Part shown: piece after piece, positions 47,801 to 59,743 of the stretch
Layout of the letters: the number at the start of each line of letters is the position of its first letter
Position numbering within the stretch: the first letter of the stretch is position 1
DNA from: Polychytrium aggregatum
Lineage: Eukaryota > Chytridiomycota > Chytridiomycetes > Polychytriales
Direction of reading: 5' to 3'
Length of the DNA stretch: 64,000 bases
Assembly: GCF_025602895.1 (NCBI RefSeq)
Contig: NW_026516234.1
Span: forward strand, 310,001-374,000
Notes under the pieces: model-generated
Database searches by the model: none
Told to the model about the DNA's origin: nothing
Seen by the model: only the letters and a program-made list of their open reading frames with translations
Program-made: the position numbers and the translations under genes

Positions 47801-50142
47801 CTATCCCGACAAGGCTCTTGCTGGTGAGTAACCAAAGTTGGCGGATGTGCATCCGGGAATCGTCGCGAAGAGCTGCCCCGTGGGCCACGCCCAAGTCCAA
47901 CCCCGTCTCTCTCTCTCTCTGCGCGACAGGTCTGCCGGCTTCCGGATACATGAAAATACAGATGTACACGCCTTACTACATGCGAATCGGATGGGCCTAC
48001 TCTGATCCGCAAATACGCGCCGTGAGTACTTGCTGGCATATCCCGGGTCGCAAACGTGGCTGGGCTGGCTTGAGTCTGGGACTGGATGTTAGTGCGGTAG
48101 CGTCACTGTGCGTGATTACAACACCCCGCTGCGCGACTGGCAGTTGAACCTTCGGTTCGCTATTTGACCCCCCCCAACGACAGGTCCTGGAGTCGTCGAT
48201 CGCTGAGAATGATATCGATCTATATGCTGCCAACATGGTACGGTGCTCATGTGTCGCTTGTGATGCGGGGAGGAGTGTTGTTCAGCCATCGATTACCGGC
48301 CATGAAACACCAAGGGAGGAGCACAATGGCGGCAATTTCGGCAATGGGTGCTCCGCAAAGGTGCTCGCCATCGCTCAACGCCCCCGACTTGGCGTCGCCC
48401 GTCGCAGGCCGGCATCCCGATCCATGCCCGCACAGGTGCCGAAGACGACAATGTTCCGCCACTGCACACCCGTCGCATCGTCCGCATGGTCAACGAATGG
48501 AATCAAATGCCCAACTCGATCGAGTGAGCCTCCTGCGCAACCCCCCTTCGCATCTGCCGCTTGTTGATGCATTCTCTGCGGCGCTTCTGAAGCAAGCTCG
48601 ATTGCGATGGCACTGCCTCCATCACAATCGATGGCGTTTTGCCGAGCTGACTCGCTTCTGTGACCGCCCCCCTTTGTTTGGCGGCAGGTTTTCAGAAATT
48701 CCTGGTCAGGGCCATTGGTTCGATGGTGTCGTTGACGATGACGAGACCCAGCAGTTCCTGGATCGCCATATCGACCTTGACATCAATCCTGGCCTTCCCC
48801 TGCCCCGCCTTCCGGACGCCTTCACCATCCAGACTCTCAACCCTGCCAGCACTGGGTCCAAGGGAGGCATCAGGATCCTCCAGCTCGAGGTCCCGTTCAG
48901 GTAGGCTGGTGCAGTGGGAATCCGCTTCAAGACTTACAGCGAGCTGCTCGGAGACGGGGGTTGGTAGAGTTCACCATCTCATCAGCCCGGTTCTGTTTCA
49001 AACTTTGGATCAGATTGGGCATTATTCGAGTCCATCGCCACGGAACGCAGTGGATCTTCAACACCACCAACGTGCGCCGGTTCATGTTTGTGGAGGACAT
49101 CCGAGACGAGCAGCTCCAGAGCTGGTCGATTGACGGCACCGACTTTGCTCACCCGCCTCAGTTTGGCCGCTCGTATCTTCGCACCGAGGGATCGGAAACG
49201 TGGGTCCTGTCGGAGGATTTGATCTGGCTCAGCGTGGAGCGACATCCCAGCACATACGGACCCATTCACCAAATCCTCAACCATCCGTTCCGAATCGTGA
49301 TACCGTCCAACCCGCCGCCCGAAGAGGCCGACATATTTCGCAAAGCCGCCCAGCATCTGGCGGCCTCGTGGTACTTGTTTGGCCGGGGCACGACCCAGAT
49401 TGTCCGCGACACCGAAGTTCTGGACGGTCTTGCAGCTCGATTCAACCTGATTGTTCTTGGCGGACCCTCGGTCAATCTCTATGCCAAGCGGCGCGAAGAT
49501 GAGATCAAGCAAAGCAACCTGGGTATGCGGTGGGAGTGCTGTGTCGAGGGGAGTACTTGTGGCGTGAGTTGGCTTGGCCCTGCGCACACTGTCAATGCTG
49601 CACACTGACCCCTTGCTGGCCCTCAGTGCACTTTTTGCCATCGGGAGGATTTCAGATTGCAAACAAAAAGTACGAGCTCCCTGGGACAGGTAAGGATCGC
49701 GTTCATGGGCGATGCTCTGTTGCAGGTGTCGCTGAGGGAGGGCACCCTTGTCGGGCCGCGAACTTGGATATGGCTTTGAGCCGTGCCAAGCGACACAGCC
49801 TCCCTCGACCGTCAGGCTCACGATTGCGGTCTGCTCTTGCACTCCCAAGGCATCTTGTTCCTCGCACCAAGCCCCACTCGCGCCCGGATGGGTGTCTTCA
49901 TTGCCGGCACCGACGAGATTGGGTTCCATCGTGCGCTGTGGTCGCTGCCATTCCGAACGGGGCTCACTGTCCCGGACTACCTCGTCGTGGGCGACGAGTA
50001 CGGCGACCCGTCGACGGGCTGGACGGCCGGCAGCGGCAATGCCTACGGCGGAGCTGGCACCAAGGGCACCGGCGGTGTCTTTGCGGCGGGGTACTGGAAC
50101 AACATGTGGGAGTATGATCCTCGATGTGGATACCTCAAGTAG
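44861..50142 (+). CDS. Large secreted alpha/beta-hydrolase (serine esterase/peptidase-like)
   Basis: Eighteen exons close in phase to 934 residues: 44861-44911, 45026-45103, 45266-45326, 45447-45605, 45827-46055, 46164-46684, 46831-46906, 46983-47046, 47239-47267, 47517-47647, 47758-47823, 47930-48021, 48184-48237, 48408-48523, 48688-48900, 49014-49522, 49627-49689, 49850-50142. A signal peptide (MTPVSIVSLLCVLLAI) comes first. A beta-rich N-terminal part of about 390 residues precedes the hydrolase core: LLALHGAG (oxyanion hole), GHSNGGQGAWW (nucleophile S469), GAEDDNVPP (acid D550 or D551) and GQGHWFDG (H585). Another 350 residues with no recognised domain follow, including APSPTRARMGVFIAGTDEIG. 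The core resembles the prolyl-oligopeptidase/PHB-depolymerase branch; the substrate is unknown. Exon 9 is 29 nt and visible only by phase matching. Confidence 0.85.
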
Positions 50143-52686
50143 CACACACACACACACGCCCAGCCAGAGCATGGCCGGCCTGCACGCGCGCCACAGACAA
50201 GCCACGCGCTGATCATGGAAGCACGTGAGCACGCAATACATTCCTTTGGCTCCTCGCACACCTCTCGCCGATTGCACACCTCTTGCCGATTGCACGCCTG
50301 CAGAAAGATCAGCGATGCTGTCGACCGGAGGGCAGGCAAGCGAGCAGCAACCCGAATCCGTGCGCGAAGAACAGCACCCCCCGTCTTGCACAAGCAAAGG
50401 TATGCACAAAATACTGTCGCTCCCGTGGTGCATGTCGTCTGGAGCACCGGGACAACTGATGAAAACCATATGGATAATGTGTAATGTCATATCATTCGTG
50501 ATGATGTACCATATGTCTGCCTTCCTTCTGAAGTCCTTGCTCGGACGACACACACGTCCTTCGACATGTGCGGTCGCTGCGAGCTGCGACGTGTCGCCAA
50601 CCACTGCCATTGGTGCTGACGGCTTCTCCTTCCCCCATCCTGTTCCTGTCTCAGGTCTGGCTGCGTCAACGATCGGAGGTCTGGATACTGATGGATCAGC
50701 AAAGGAAGCACATTCGCTCTGCCAGGTACGAAGCGCGGTGGATGGTCCGGTCCGACTTGGGCTGTGATGGCGGAGGACGGATCAATGATGCGCTGCGACC
50801 GTCCGACAATAAACACATTTTACCGCCAGTATTGGACACGTCCCGTTCGATGCGATGGGTGGATGGATGGGTGGATGGGTGGATAGATGGATGGATGGAT
50901 GGATGGATGGATGGATGGATGGATGGATGGATGGATGGATGGATGGATGGATGGATGGATGGATGGATGGATGGATGGATGGATGGATGGATGGATGGAT
51001 GGATGGATGGGTGGATGGAGATGTCCAAGGCCTGCAGGCTCGCATCCACGACTCGGGGTTCAAGTTCCACCAGCCCTGATCCAACCGTCCGCAAGGGACT
51101 GCACTGCTTGCCGAGTTCGTGCGGCTGTCTTGGATTCGATATTATGAATCTGCGTAGAGTTTCGTACATGACTGCTACAGGCGATACCAAGGCGAGACAG
51201 CGTGTTGGAAAAACGGCGGGACACGCCATTTCCTTGGGATAATCATCGTATGGTTATGATATCATTTCACATCATGTCATACTCGGCCAAGAGCGATTAA
51301 GCCATCACCACCTCCACGGAGTCCGCTGCCGCCGTCTCATGTCGATGGCATTGTCCGGATGCCCTGTTTCAGGGCCATCCTAAGGTCCCCTGGGCCTCTG
51401 GCTGGTGGGCGGGGTTGGAAAACTCGATCATGACCCAGGGTCCGCGATTTGGCACCCAGGAAATGCGCTGCTGCTGCTGCTGCCTCGGGGGATTTCGGAG
51501 CCGACGCTCATTTGGTGCTCCAGCCGTCGCATGGCCGTCGCATGGCCGCCGGTCCGCCTGCTGGGACCACCCCCCCCCTTTTCCCGCCCAGCAAGAGGAT
51601 CCTGTCCGGCCATGCCCGCGCGCACCAGTCTGGCAACTGACCCAACGGGAATTGTGCCATGCAGGCAGGCGGCGTTTGGTCCTCGTGGCGGATCGTCAGC
51701 CTTGATGCGCATGTGGGCGGGTGTGGGCAAATCTGATCTCGTGGAGCGGCCTGACCCCAACGCAGCATCCGCCAAGAGGAGGTGGAGGAATGAGTCGCCA
51801 TCACACGATCGGATGGCCTGTTGGGGAACCACCCTGGCGGACAGGCTCAGCCGAACCATGGAGAGTCAGTCCCGCTGGGCGTCGTGGTCCTGCTGCACCA
51901 ATCGAGCGGCTTGAGCAAAGGCCACACCGGAGAGGCCGTGCGAGTGTCCGTCCAACCGCCGGCTTTGGGTGGGCAATGGCAAGCCGAACAGGGCTTGGGG
52001 TATCCCGCAGCGGCGCAACCAAGCGCCTCGCGCAACATCGCCCGAGAGCGATTCCCAAGTGTTCGAAGGGGGAGCAGAGCAGCGAGGGTGTCGGCATCTG
52101 CGCAATCAGCCTCGGCCGGCCTCTTATCTCCGCAAGGGGATCGATCGGCCTTGTGTCGGGGGGTGTCTCCCTCCTCCCTTTGGTCGGTCGTCCAGGTCGG
52201 ATTCTCGTCGTCGGCAGCTCCCCTTATCGATTCCATCGCCGGACAAACATTGCCGATCGATATCCCTTGGGTTCAGCGGTCAATCTCTCGTCGCGCGTAT
52301 CAGCCGGTCGCTGGCGTTCTTGCATCATCGTTACTGTGTCGGCCATCGCCGCAATCCCTTCGTGGTCAGTGTTGTCACGATCATCGATCGGGCCTTGAGC
52401 TTGCAAATCGGCCGCTGTGTTGTCCCCGAGCCGTGAGTTCCTTTGTCGATCGTCTTTGGCGCTCTTATCTGGCCAGACATTGCTTCCATCTGTGACTCTT
52501 GCCGCTTTGCCACTTGGTCATTGTTCGCTGTCGCCTGTTATGCTGCCACGGCCCTCATCGGCTGGGCATTATTTTACCACAGGTTGCTGTCCTTGACAAA
52601 GTACTTCACGGATGAAACAAGCATCGTCTGCAAACCCACCAGCGGCGGCATCCGTATCGACGCTTGTGTCCTCCAGTATCGCAGTC
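50143..52686. other. Intergenic with long microsatellite
   Basis: 2.5 kb between the hydrolase and the first GATA gene. Apart from the ATGG array (50856-51022) and a short CACACA run at 50143, nothing was recognised. The last few hundred bases may contain a 5' UTR. Confidence 0.5.
50856..51022. repeat. ATGG tetranucleotide microsatellite, about 40 units
   Basis: A nearly perfect array of GGAT units with GGGT variants at both ends. It is open in all three frames of each strand and so creates false ORFs of poly(MDGW) and poly(IHPS) type. Confidence 0.95.
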
Positions 52687-53360
52687 ATGGCCGACAGCAA
52701 CAGTTCCGGCAGTGACGCGCGCAACTCAGACGGCATGACCGTCGATCCCTCAGCTTATCCTGTCCTTGGTCATGCCTCAAGCTCCGGCGACAGCTGCCAA
52801 AACAGCGTTATGAGTCTCTTGGAAAATCCGGCGTTTGTGCTCTTCGCAAGCGTCGCGGCCGCCTTGCCTGATGCCCCGCATGCGTCAGCCAATCGGGAGT
52901 CTTGGATTCGAGCTTCCAGCGGCCCTTCGTGCCTCGTCCATGTGCCAACAAGAGGCTCTGGCAGTGCGGATGGTGAGCATCGTGTCCTTGGATGGAACGG
53001 AGTCCAGGCTTGATAGGTGCCGCATGCCATTCGGCAGGTGTTGGTTGAAAAGGGCTGGGAGTGAAGATGACTTGCCGATTCGAAGGCCACGCGTGGTCGA
53101 CGGGGGATGGATTGATGCGGGATTGGTGCAAAATCAGGCAAGGCCGACCTCCGCGCAGTGCTGATGTGCTTCATCCGCAGATCCTCAAGTTGAGTCGAAT
53201 AGCAGAGAGAGCCAGCGATCCACGCCCAAGCAAGGCAGATCAAAGGCCAAGCCACTCTGTACCAACTGCGGAACCGATACGACGCCGCTGTGGAGACGAG
53301 GCCGACAGAACGAGCTGATGTGCAATGCGTGTGGTGAGTTGCAGCCTCTTCCGAGTTGAT
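52687..53360 (+). CDS. GATA-type zinc finger protein, 3' end unresolved
   Basis: Exon 1 (52687-52972) begins [20 protein letters not shown] and is Ser-rich. Exon 2 (53181-53333) joins in phase and encodes a basic linker, then [20 protein letters not shown], ending at MCNACG. The CX2CX17CX2C spacing is the fungal GATA type. A donor (GTGAGT) directly follows CNACG, but no exon encoding the expected basic tail (LYxKxHxxxRP) was found in the next 2 kb. If the intron is not used, the frame ends at 53360 after eight more residues, leaving a finger without the arm that contacts the minor groove. It is therefore either a gene with a distant 3' exon or a truncated one. It lies 2.4 kb upstream of a complete GATA gene. 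Confidence 0.7.
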
Positions 53361-55720
53361 TGGGCGTGTCGGCTGTGGCGAATGTGTCGATCGAGCTGTG
53401 GCGAATGTCGACCGAGCTGTGCAGCGCACCTCAAAGGACCGTCAAGCCTGGGCAGACGGGACAGGATGATCGAGGATGACCGAGGCCAGGACGGGCGGAC
53501 GCAGGCGGCTGGCACGACGACAACCAAAGGAACAAGAGCCCGAGGCACAACGGGGCTGGCAAGGGTGTCAAGCCCAGACAAGGACAGGCGGCTGGCAATC
53601 ATGTGGAAATGAAACATCGATCGGAGGACTGGCTGGCGACGCACCAGCCCATTCCCCCACGACTGGGACCAGAGGATGCAGCGAGGAGATCGAGCCAGGC
53701 GCGCAGATGCAGCGAATGACAAAGCGAACGACCAAGCGGCAGGACGAAAGCGGCAGGACGAAAGCGGCGACCGCGCGGACACACCCGAGCTGCTGGGCCT
53801 GGACCGGCTCGCGACGGGCGACGACTCCCACAGGCCCATGGCAAGACACAGCAGCCACGCATCGCGGCTGGGGCCTGACACGCCGCAGGACAAGCGACAT
53901 GGAGCGCCATCGGGAAGACATGAAGCGCAATCGCCAAAGACACGGGGACGGCGACGATTGGCAGGGCAGTGTGGGGGCAATGTCTCGACATCTTGTTGGC
54001 GACGGAGGTGGAAAAGTGGTTGCGAGAACGGGCCGCGGCGATCGACAAGCCCGATGGGGGTGGGCGCTCTATTCCTGGATGTGCGATAGCGAGAACAGCA
54101 GCGATAGAGGCGAGCAAGGCCGCGCCGTGGGATAGAAGGAGGCTGGCTGGTGACACAAGGCCGATTGGCAACGGGCCGGAACTGGATTGCGACAAGCGCG
54201 ACGGATGCAGACGACAGCTGGTTCAAGCAGCAATCGAGCCAGCAATCGAGCAAGCATCGAGCAAGCAATCGAGCAAGCAGAAGCAGAAGCAGAAGCAAAA
54301 GCAAAAGCAAAAGCAACGACGAGCGCGGCACCAGATGGGGTTGGTGCGCGTGAACGAGAGGGCGCTGTGCCAAGATCGGGTGGGCCGCCTGTGTCCCACA
54401 AGTGTGGGCGCACCGGCAACGGGCGCGTGCCTTGCTCCCCGCCAGAACTTTTGGCAACGGCGGAGCTGTGGAAGACAATGGCAACAACAACACCAGCAAC
54501 AGCAACAACAACAACAGCAAGAAAGTGGCAAGGAGGAGGTGTCACGCCCAAGGAGTGGGGCTGCAAACACAAACAAACAGACCCACCAACCAGCCACGAG
54601 CACGTCGGCGGTGAGCGGGTCTGGAGCAGCGCAATGCAATGCAACGCAATGCAGCGCAAAAACGGAGGCAGTAGCGACAAGGCGTTAGAAATGAGCTGCA
54701 GAGTTGACAACGCAGCGATGCTTGCGGATTGTTGTCTGCTGATGGCGATAACCGGGAAGGCTGGGGCATCAACAGCACCTCGAACAACAACAGTGGCAAC
54801 AGCACAACAACAACAAACAACAGCACCCGCAAAGGCAAGCCCGAGACAGCGCTGTGGCTGCGCGGACAGGCGGCTCGCAGCTGACCAGGGCGGAAACCAC
54901 ACAGTGGGCTGGGAGGCTCGCGCACATACAGCACATGAGGCGAGGGGGGGCGAGCCAATGAGCGCGCCCTTGCACGGGAACAAGGAGTGGGCTGGTCGAA
55001 TGACCAGCGATTCATGGAGCCGCAGCGGAGCGCAAAGGCCGGGCACAAGGACGATGGGCAAGAGGGAAAAGGCGGACACAGAGGAGGCGAGACGGGATCG
55101 AGACGAAATCGAGACGAGATCGAGATGGAAATCAACGCACACAGACGCAGTGGAAATCGACTCACACACACACACACAGCGCAGACACACAGTCACACGC
55201 TCGGTCGCACACGGCTCCACGCCCGCCCCGTCCGCACCAGCCATCCGCGGGGGCCTCGGCGTGACTCCGCGCGTCCGACCAACCAGCGGCCGCCGCCGGG
55301 CGGGGGGGCGTGCGCGATGACACTCGCCGCGGCTCCGATGGCAGCATTGGCGGCTGGCGGCCCCCGTTGGTCCGCCGGCTCGGCCGGGCGCCCTTATTGT
55401 GGGGCTTTGTCGCCCCTGCCGTCCCGTTTTTTTCGCCTTCGCTGCGACTTATCAGATAAAACGGCCATGCCTGGGCCTGCTTATCTCCTCCCCTCTCTCC
55501 CGTGCGCTTCCGCTTCTCTGGCTCCCGTCTGATCGGCTTTCCTTTCCCTCCCGTTGGCCCCCGTTCCCGTCCCATCCCGCATCCGCTGCCTGCCTGGCAT
55601 CCACCCCGCACCGACCTGCCTGTTATAACCCTGGCCGTGCATCCCTCCCCCCCCATCAACTCGGCCTGTCCTCTCCTCCTTGGCTCTGTCTGCTCCTGAA
55701 TCGCTCGCTCCTGGTCCAAA
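53361..55720. other. Region between GATA genes, unresolved
   Basis: Contains Asn/Ser/Thr-rich readable segments on the plus strand at 54450-54530 (EDNGNNNTSNSNNNNSKK) and 54749-54887 (GWGINSTSNNNSGNSTTTTN, then RKGKPETALWLRG). These could be downstream exons of the first GATA gene or CAA-rich low-complexity DNA. An AGCAAA/GCAAGC-rich repeat lies at 54230-54320. Long frames on both strands (up to 391 codons) overlap each other and are not called. The promoter of the second GATA gene lies at the right-hand end. Confidence 0.45.
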
Positions 55721-56990
55721 ATGGTCTATCCCGAAGGTCTCTATGTCAAAGCAAAGTCGGTCGATCGGCCCTCGTGGCTCACAACCACCCAAAAATCTCC
55801 ACACTCGGGCTTCTGCCCTCCGTCGCATCCGCACTCGCGGGTCGCTCTCATGAACATCCTCGCCAGCCCCAATGGCCTTGCCAAGGAATTCCCGAATCCC
55901 ATCCACAGCAACCCCGGTGCTGAGACGGCTACCGTCCATCCCATGGCCGTGCCGGTCTCGCTCCAGAAGGACCAAGTCTGTGTCAACTGCGGCACCACCC
56001 AGACGCCGCTCTGGCGGCGAGACGACCAGGTACATGAGCCACCCCAATGAGTTTGATAATGCGGCCTTCCCACACTTGCTCTACAAACACACTCGGCCCA
56101 ATATCGAGCATGCTTGCTTCCTTTTCTATTTGGCGGGCTTGGGCAGCGCAGTCCCCTTCTCGGTTTCATGAGAACCATATCTGCCCATGAAACGACGACC
56201 ATCGAGCCAAGATCCCCTTCCCCCCCTTCTTGCTCATATTCACATACCAGTCTCTAACCCGGGCCTGTTCTCGCTCTTCCAGGGAAAACCCACTTGCAAT
56301 GCCTGCGGCCTGTACTTTAAACTGCACAACACCCACCGTCCCATCAGCATGCACTCCTCCGTCATCCGGAGACGCAAGCGCATCTCCAACAAAGCTGTCC
56401 CCGGCACCGACGCACCGCAACTCGCCCCTGTCAACTCCTCCAGCACCACCAAGGCTCCCCGCTCGACTCTGTCCGAGCCGGCTGTGCCAGTTATGGTCTC
56501 GCCACCCAACCTGCCTGCGGCCTCGGCTGCCCCCAAAGCCCACCACCAACATGCTCATCCGCACCCGCATTCGCATTCGCATTCACACTCACACCCGCAC
56601 CAGCTCCCGCCTATTGCCGACATCATCAAGCAACCCCTGCTGCAGCACAACAGCCGCCCGCATCAGCTGCTCAATCCCCCTCCGTTCGGTCTCCAGTCCT
56701 TTGAACCCGTCACCCTTCCGCCGCTCTTCACCTCCTCGCGGATTCTGCCCTCCCCTCCGATCGACGACCGGCTTGTGCCCCTGGTGGACTTGCCCGTTCC
56801 TGTCCTGCCATCAAATAGTACCGCCGCCGCAGCAGCAGCTCCTGGGGCCGCTTCCCACGATCTCGTCCGCCATCCGGCCCGGTCGCCTGGCTCTCCCAGC
56901 TCGCCATCGTCGCTCGGCGACGCTCCGCCCGACTTCAGCGCCGACTCGGAGGCTGCGGCGGCTCTGCTCGCCCTATGCAATGCCATTTAA
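55721..56990 (+). CDS. GATA-type transcription factor
   Basis: Two exons (55721-56029, 56283-56990) give 338 residues. The finger is split by the intron after WRRDDQ: CVNCGTTQTPLWRRDDQ then GKPTCNACGLYFKLHNTHRP, a complete fungal CX2CX17CX2C GATA finger with the basic tail (SSVIRRRKRIS). It binds (A/T)GATA(A/G) sites in the nucleus. The rest is low complexity: a His-rich track (HPHPHSHSHSHSHPH), Pro-rich stretches, an alanine run and an acidic end. The single finger, short length and basic tail fit area/nitrogen- or light-response-type regulators, but the subclass cannot be named. The intron position differs from that of the neighbouring GATA gene, where the split is after CNACG. Confidence 0.93.
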
Positions 56991-59743
56991 TGGACGGACG
57001 GCGTTTCGTGCTCGAGCCAATTTTTGTCTTTGTACCTGGGGCCTTTCCGATCTCCCAACCAACCAGTAATGTGACCATCCCTCGTCCCCGCTCTCTCTCT
57101 CCTGTTTTGCTGCTCGCCTGCTGTCCAACTATTTATTTGGCCTTATCCCCCCCCCTCTCCCACGACACGGGATTACTCTGTCCGTTTCAATCTGTATATA
57201 TACAACCCGTTTTGCTCTCGTTCCCCGCCTCCTGTCTTCGAGCTTCGGGCTCTCTTTCACTCTTGCCATCGTGAATATGCGTAGGGGCACGGTGATGATG
57301 TCTGGCGCCAATACACAGCTCCTTTGAAACAGCCCTCCATGGTCGTCCGCCCTCGTCCGTCGCCGTCGTTCACGATGGGTCAGCCCAGCCCGGCCGTATC
57401 GCCCCGCGTGCGCTTGCTCCTCCTCCGCTATCGGTATCAGCTGTGGCGCCGATGGGCCGCCAACCACCGAGGCACACCGATGGCCGTCGCGCGAGGCAAT
57501 GGCGCAATGCCGTCCCATCGCGGGTCCCATCTGCGCTGGGCTGTTGCAGAGCGCACGCCCCCCAACCGGTGTCCCATTCGCCTCCTCCTGCTCGTCCTCC
57601 TGCTCGTCCTCCTGCTCGTCCCCTCGCACCCATCCCGCATACTCCACCGAGAATCCGAGACGGGAGCCGCGGACCGGCCCATCACCGCAAGGCCAGCGGG
57701 GACATGCGTGGCCTTGTTGCTGGATGCGGGAAATAGGCCGCTGCTGCCCACCCGGCACGCGCCCAGGCAGTGTCACCGCCATCGCCATCGGATTGGCTCC
57801 ACGCCAGGCTTCACGTGTGCACGGCCGCGCTTCCCGCATTCCCGCTTTTGTCCGCTCGGCTGGCCGTGGCTGGCCGTGGCGCCGTGATATGGCGCCGTTC
57901 TGCCGGCCTGTGGCGCGGCGGCGACGGGAAGGCAGTGCAGCGCACACTCGATCCGGCTGCGCTGGCTGGATCCACAACACACACTCGATCCGGCTGTGCT
58001 GGCTGGATCCACTGCACTCGAGCCGCACTCGAGCCGGACGCGTCCGCCGTCCCGCCTTGTGTTGCCATGTCCATGTCCAGCCGCGGCCTGGGGAATCATG
58101 GCTCCAGCACTTTCCTCCGGACACTGTGCGGAGATGGTCGCCCGTGCGGGCACTGCCTCCCGCGGCCCAAAACGGCCCAAAACGGCCCCAAAACGGCCCC
58201 AAAGTGGCCCAAACCAGCCCTGGCTGCTTTCGGCGAGCCAAACATATCCTCTTGCTCCCATCTGGACCTGTCCTCGGTATCAGCCCTCTCAGTCACTCAG
58301 TACCACCTTCGTCCGGCCACTTGGTTCTCTCCCACCTCAGCTTCATCGCTCTGCAAGCCCCGCTGGTCTGCCAGTCTTGTCCGCTCCCCTCGGCCAAGCA
58401 CATCAGGCATCTTCCTCGGACGGCGGCACATCCACAGCCATCTCCCCCCCATCACCATCACAGTACTGGCGGCCATCGCCGATAGCAGCTGACCGGGCAT
58501 CGACATCCCTTGGCCAGCCATCGACAACAGCTTGTTCCCACCCCCGACGCTCTTCGACACTAATCGGTTGGCGGCCGCACCGTCTGCCCCAAAGATCGCG
58601 ACGAGGACCCGCCAAAGCTTCCCTCAGCGAGCTTCCCTCCGGCCGACAGCCCTTCTTCGTCTCCTCGCTCGCATCCCGTCCTCTCTGTCGCACGTTCGAC
58701 GTTCGGATCACCGCCAGTCCCGGCCTGCTCTCTCTTGTCGCTGTTCAACGACGGTCCTAGCTGGATCTTGTTGCTCCGTCCCTTTGGATTTCATCTTCAC
58801 AACCAAGGCCGAGGGCTCCGCTGTCGACTCTTTGCCAAGGCCCGAGATCAAGTCCGGCGGACCTCCCATCTCCATCTCTCCCTCCCTCCATTATCATCTG
58901 CATCTCTAACTCTGTCCTGCAATCCCATCCTGCAATCCCATTCCCATTTCCATTCCCATTCCTATTTCCATTTTTCTATCTCTATCGCTCGCTTGCTCTC
59001 GTCCCTGCGCCGCGATCCTGAGCAGCAACCTTCCATAAATCTCACTCTTCGTGGCCACCACCCCGATCTCAGTTTCGCCTGCTTAAACTCAGAGATTCGA
59101 TAGCCTGGTGTACAAGAATGCGTGATCAGCAGGCACGGAGTAAGCATCCCATCACTCGTCGCTCCACGCGCTGATATTCCCGATACCCATGAGCCGATCT
59201 CCACGGCCTGTCCGGGGACGCAGTTTCCCCAACACCATTTCTGCCTGCTCTTGGTCCACCAGCTTGGTTGTTTGGTAGCTTGCTTGCTGTTCTTGGGCCG
59301 ATCTATCGCCGGGTTACTCACCAATTGATCCCTACTCTGTCCAAATACCACCGTTCTTCCCTTGCACACCAACGGAACCACACATACACTCATACACCTC
59401 TTCAACACGATCGCTGACCGTCGCTGCTCACAACCGATCACAAACCCCTCTGGATACCCACAACGCCCTCGCTCCTTCACCAGCACTGCCCCGCCTCCAT
59501 CCACCGGGGCAATACTTGAATGGTGCTCTTTCCTGGTTCGCCACCCGGCACCGACAAACCAACCACCGACAGCAGTCGTTTCTGGCCACTCCTCCAGCGA
59601 CTCCCCCAGCCGGCTTTCCAGCTACCCTCCCACGCACATACCCCGCCACCTCCGACTCGAACGGCAATGCCACAATACCTGCCATCCACAGCAGATCTCC
59701 CGGACACTACCAGATCCATATCCCTGTCGTGGCCGACGCTCGC
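56991..59743. other. 2.7-kb intergenic region with simple repeats
   Basis: It contains a 35-37-bp duplicated segment around CTCGATCCGGCTG (57948-58020), an 11-13-bp AAAACGGCCCC repeat at 58167-58210, and a TTCCCATTCC tract at 58925-58980. Frames of 250-370 codons exist on both strands without any domain. The region from about 59300 should contain the promoter and any 5' exon of the VASt gene. Confidence 0.5.

Noticed and set aside
48982-50610. 542-codon minus-strand frame
   Set aside because: Antisense shadow of exons 16-18 of the secreted hydrolase, whose sense model closes in phase.
50855-51090. Tandem MDGW/IHPS peptide repeats suggesting a repeat protein
   Set aside because: Pure product of the ATGG microsatellite, open in all frames.
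54069-55244. 391-codon minus-strand frame overlapping a 377-codon plus-strand frame
   Set aside because: Both strands are open at once because the DNA is GC-rich and repeat-filled. Composition is Cys/Ser/Ala-biased with no domain or sensible start.
57129-58241. 370-codon minus-strand frame and overlapping plus frames
   Set aside because: Low-complexity, partly repeat-derived, no domain, no splice continuity.
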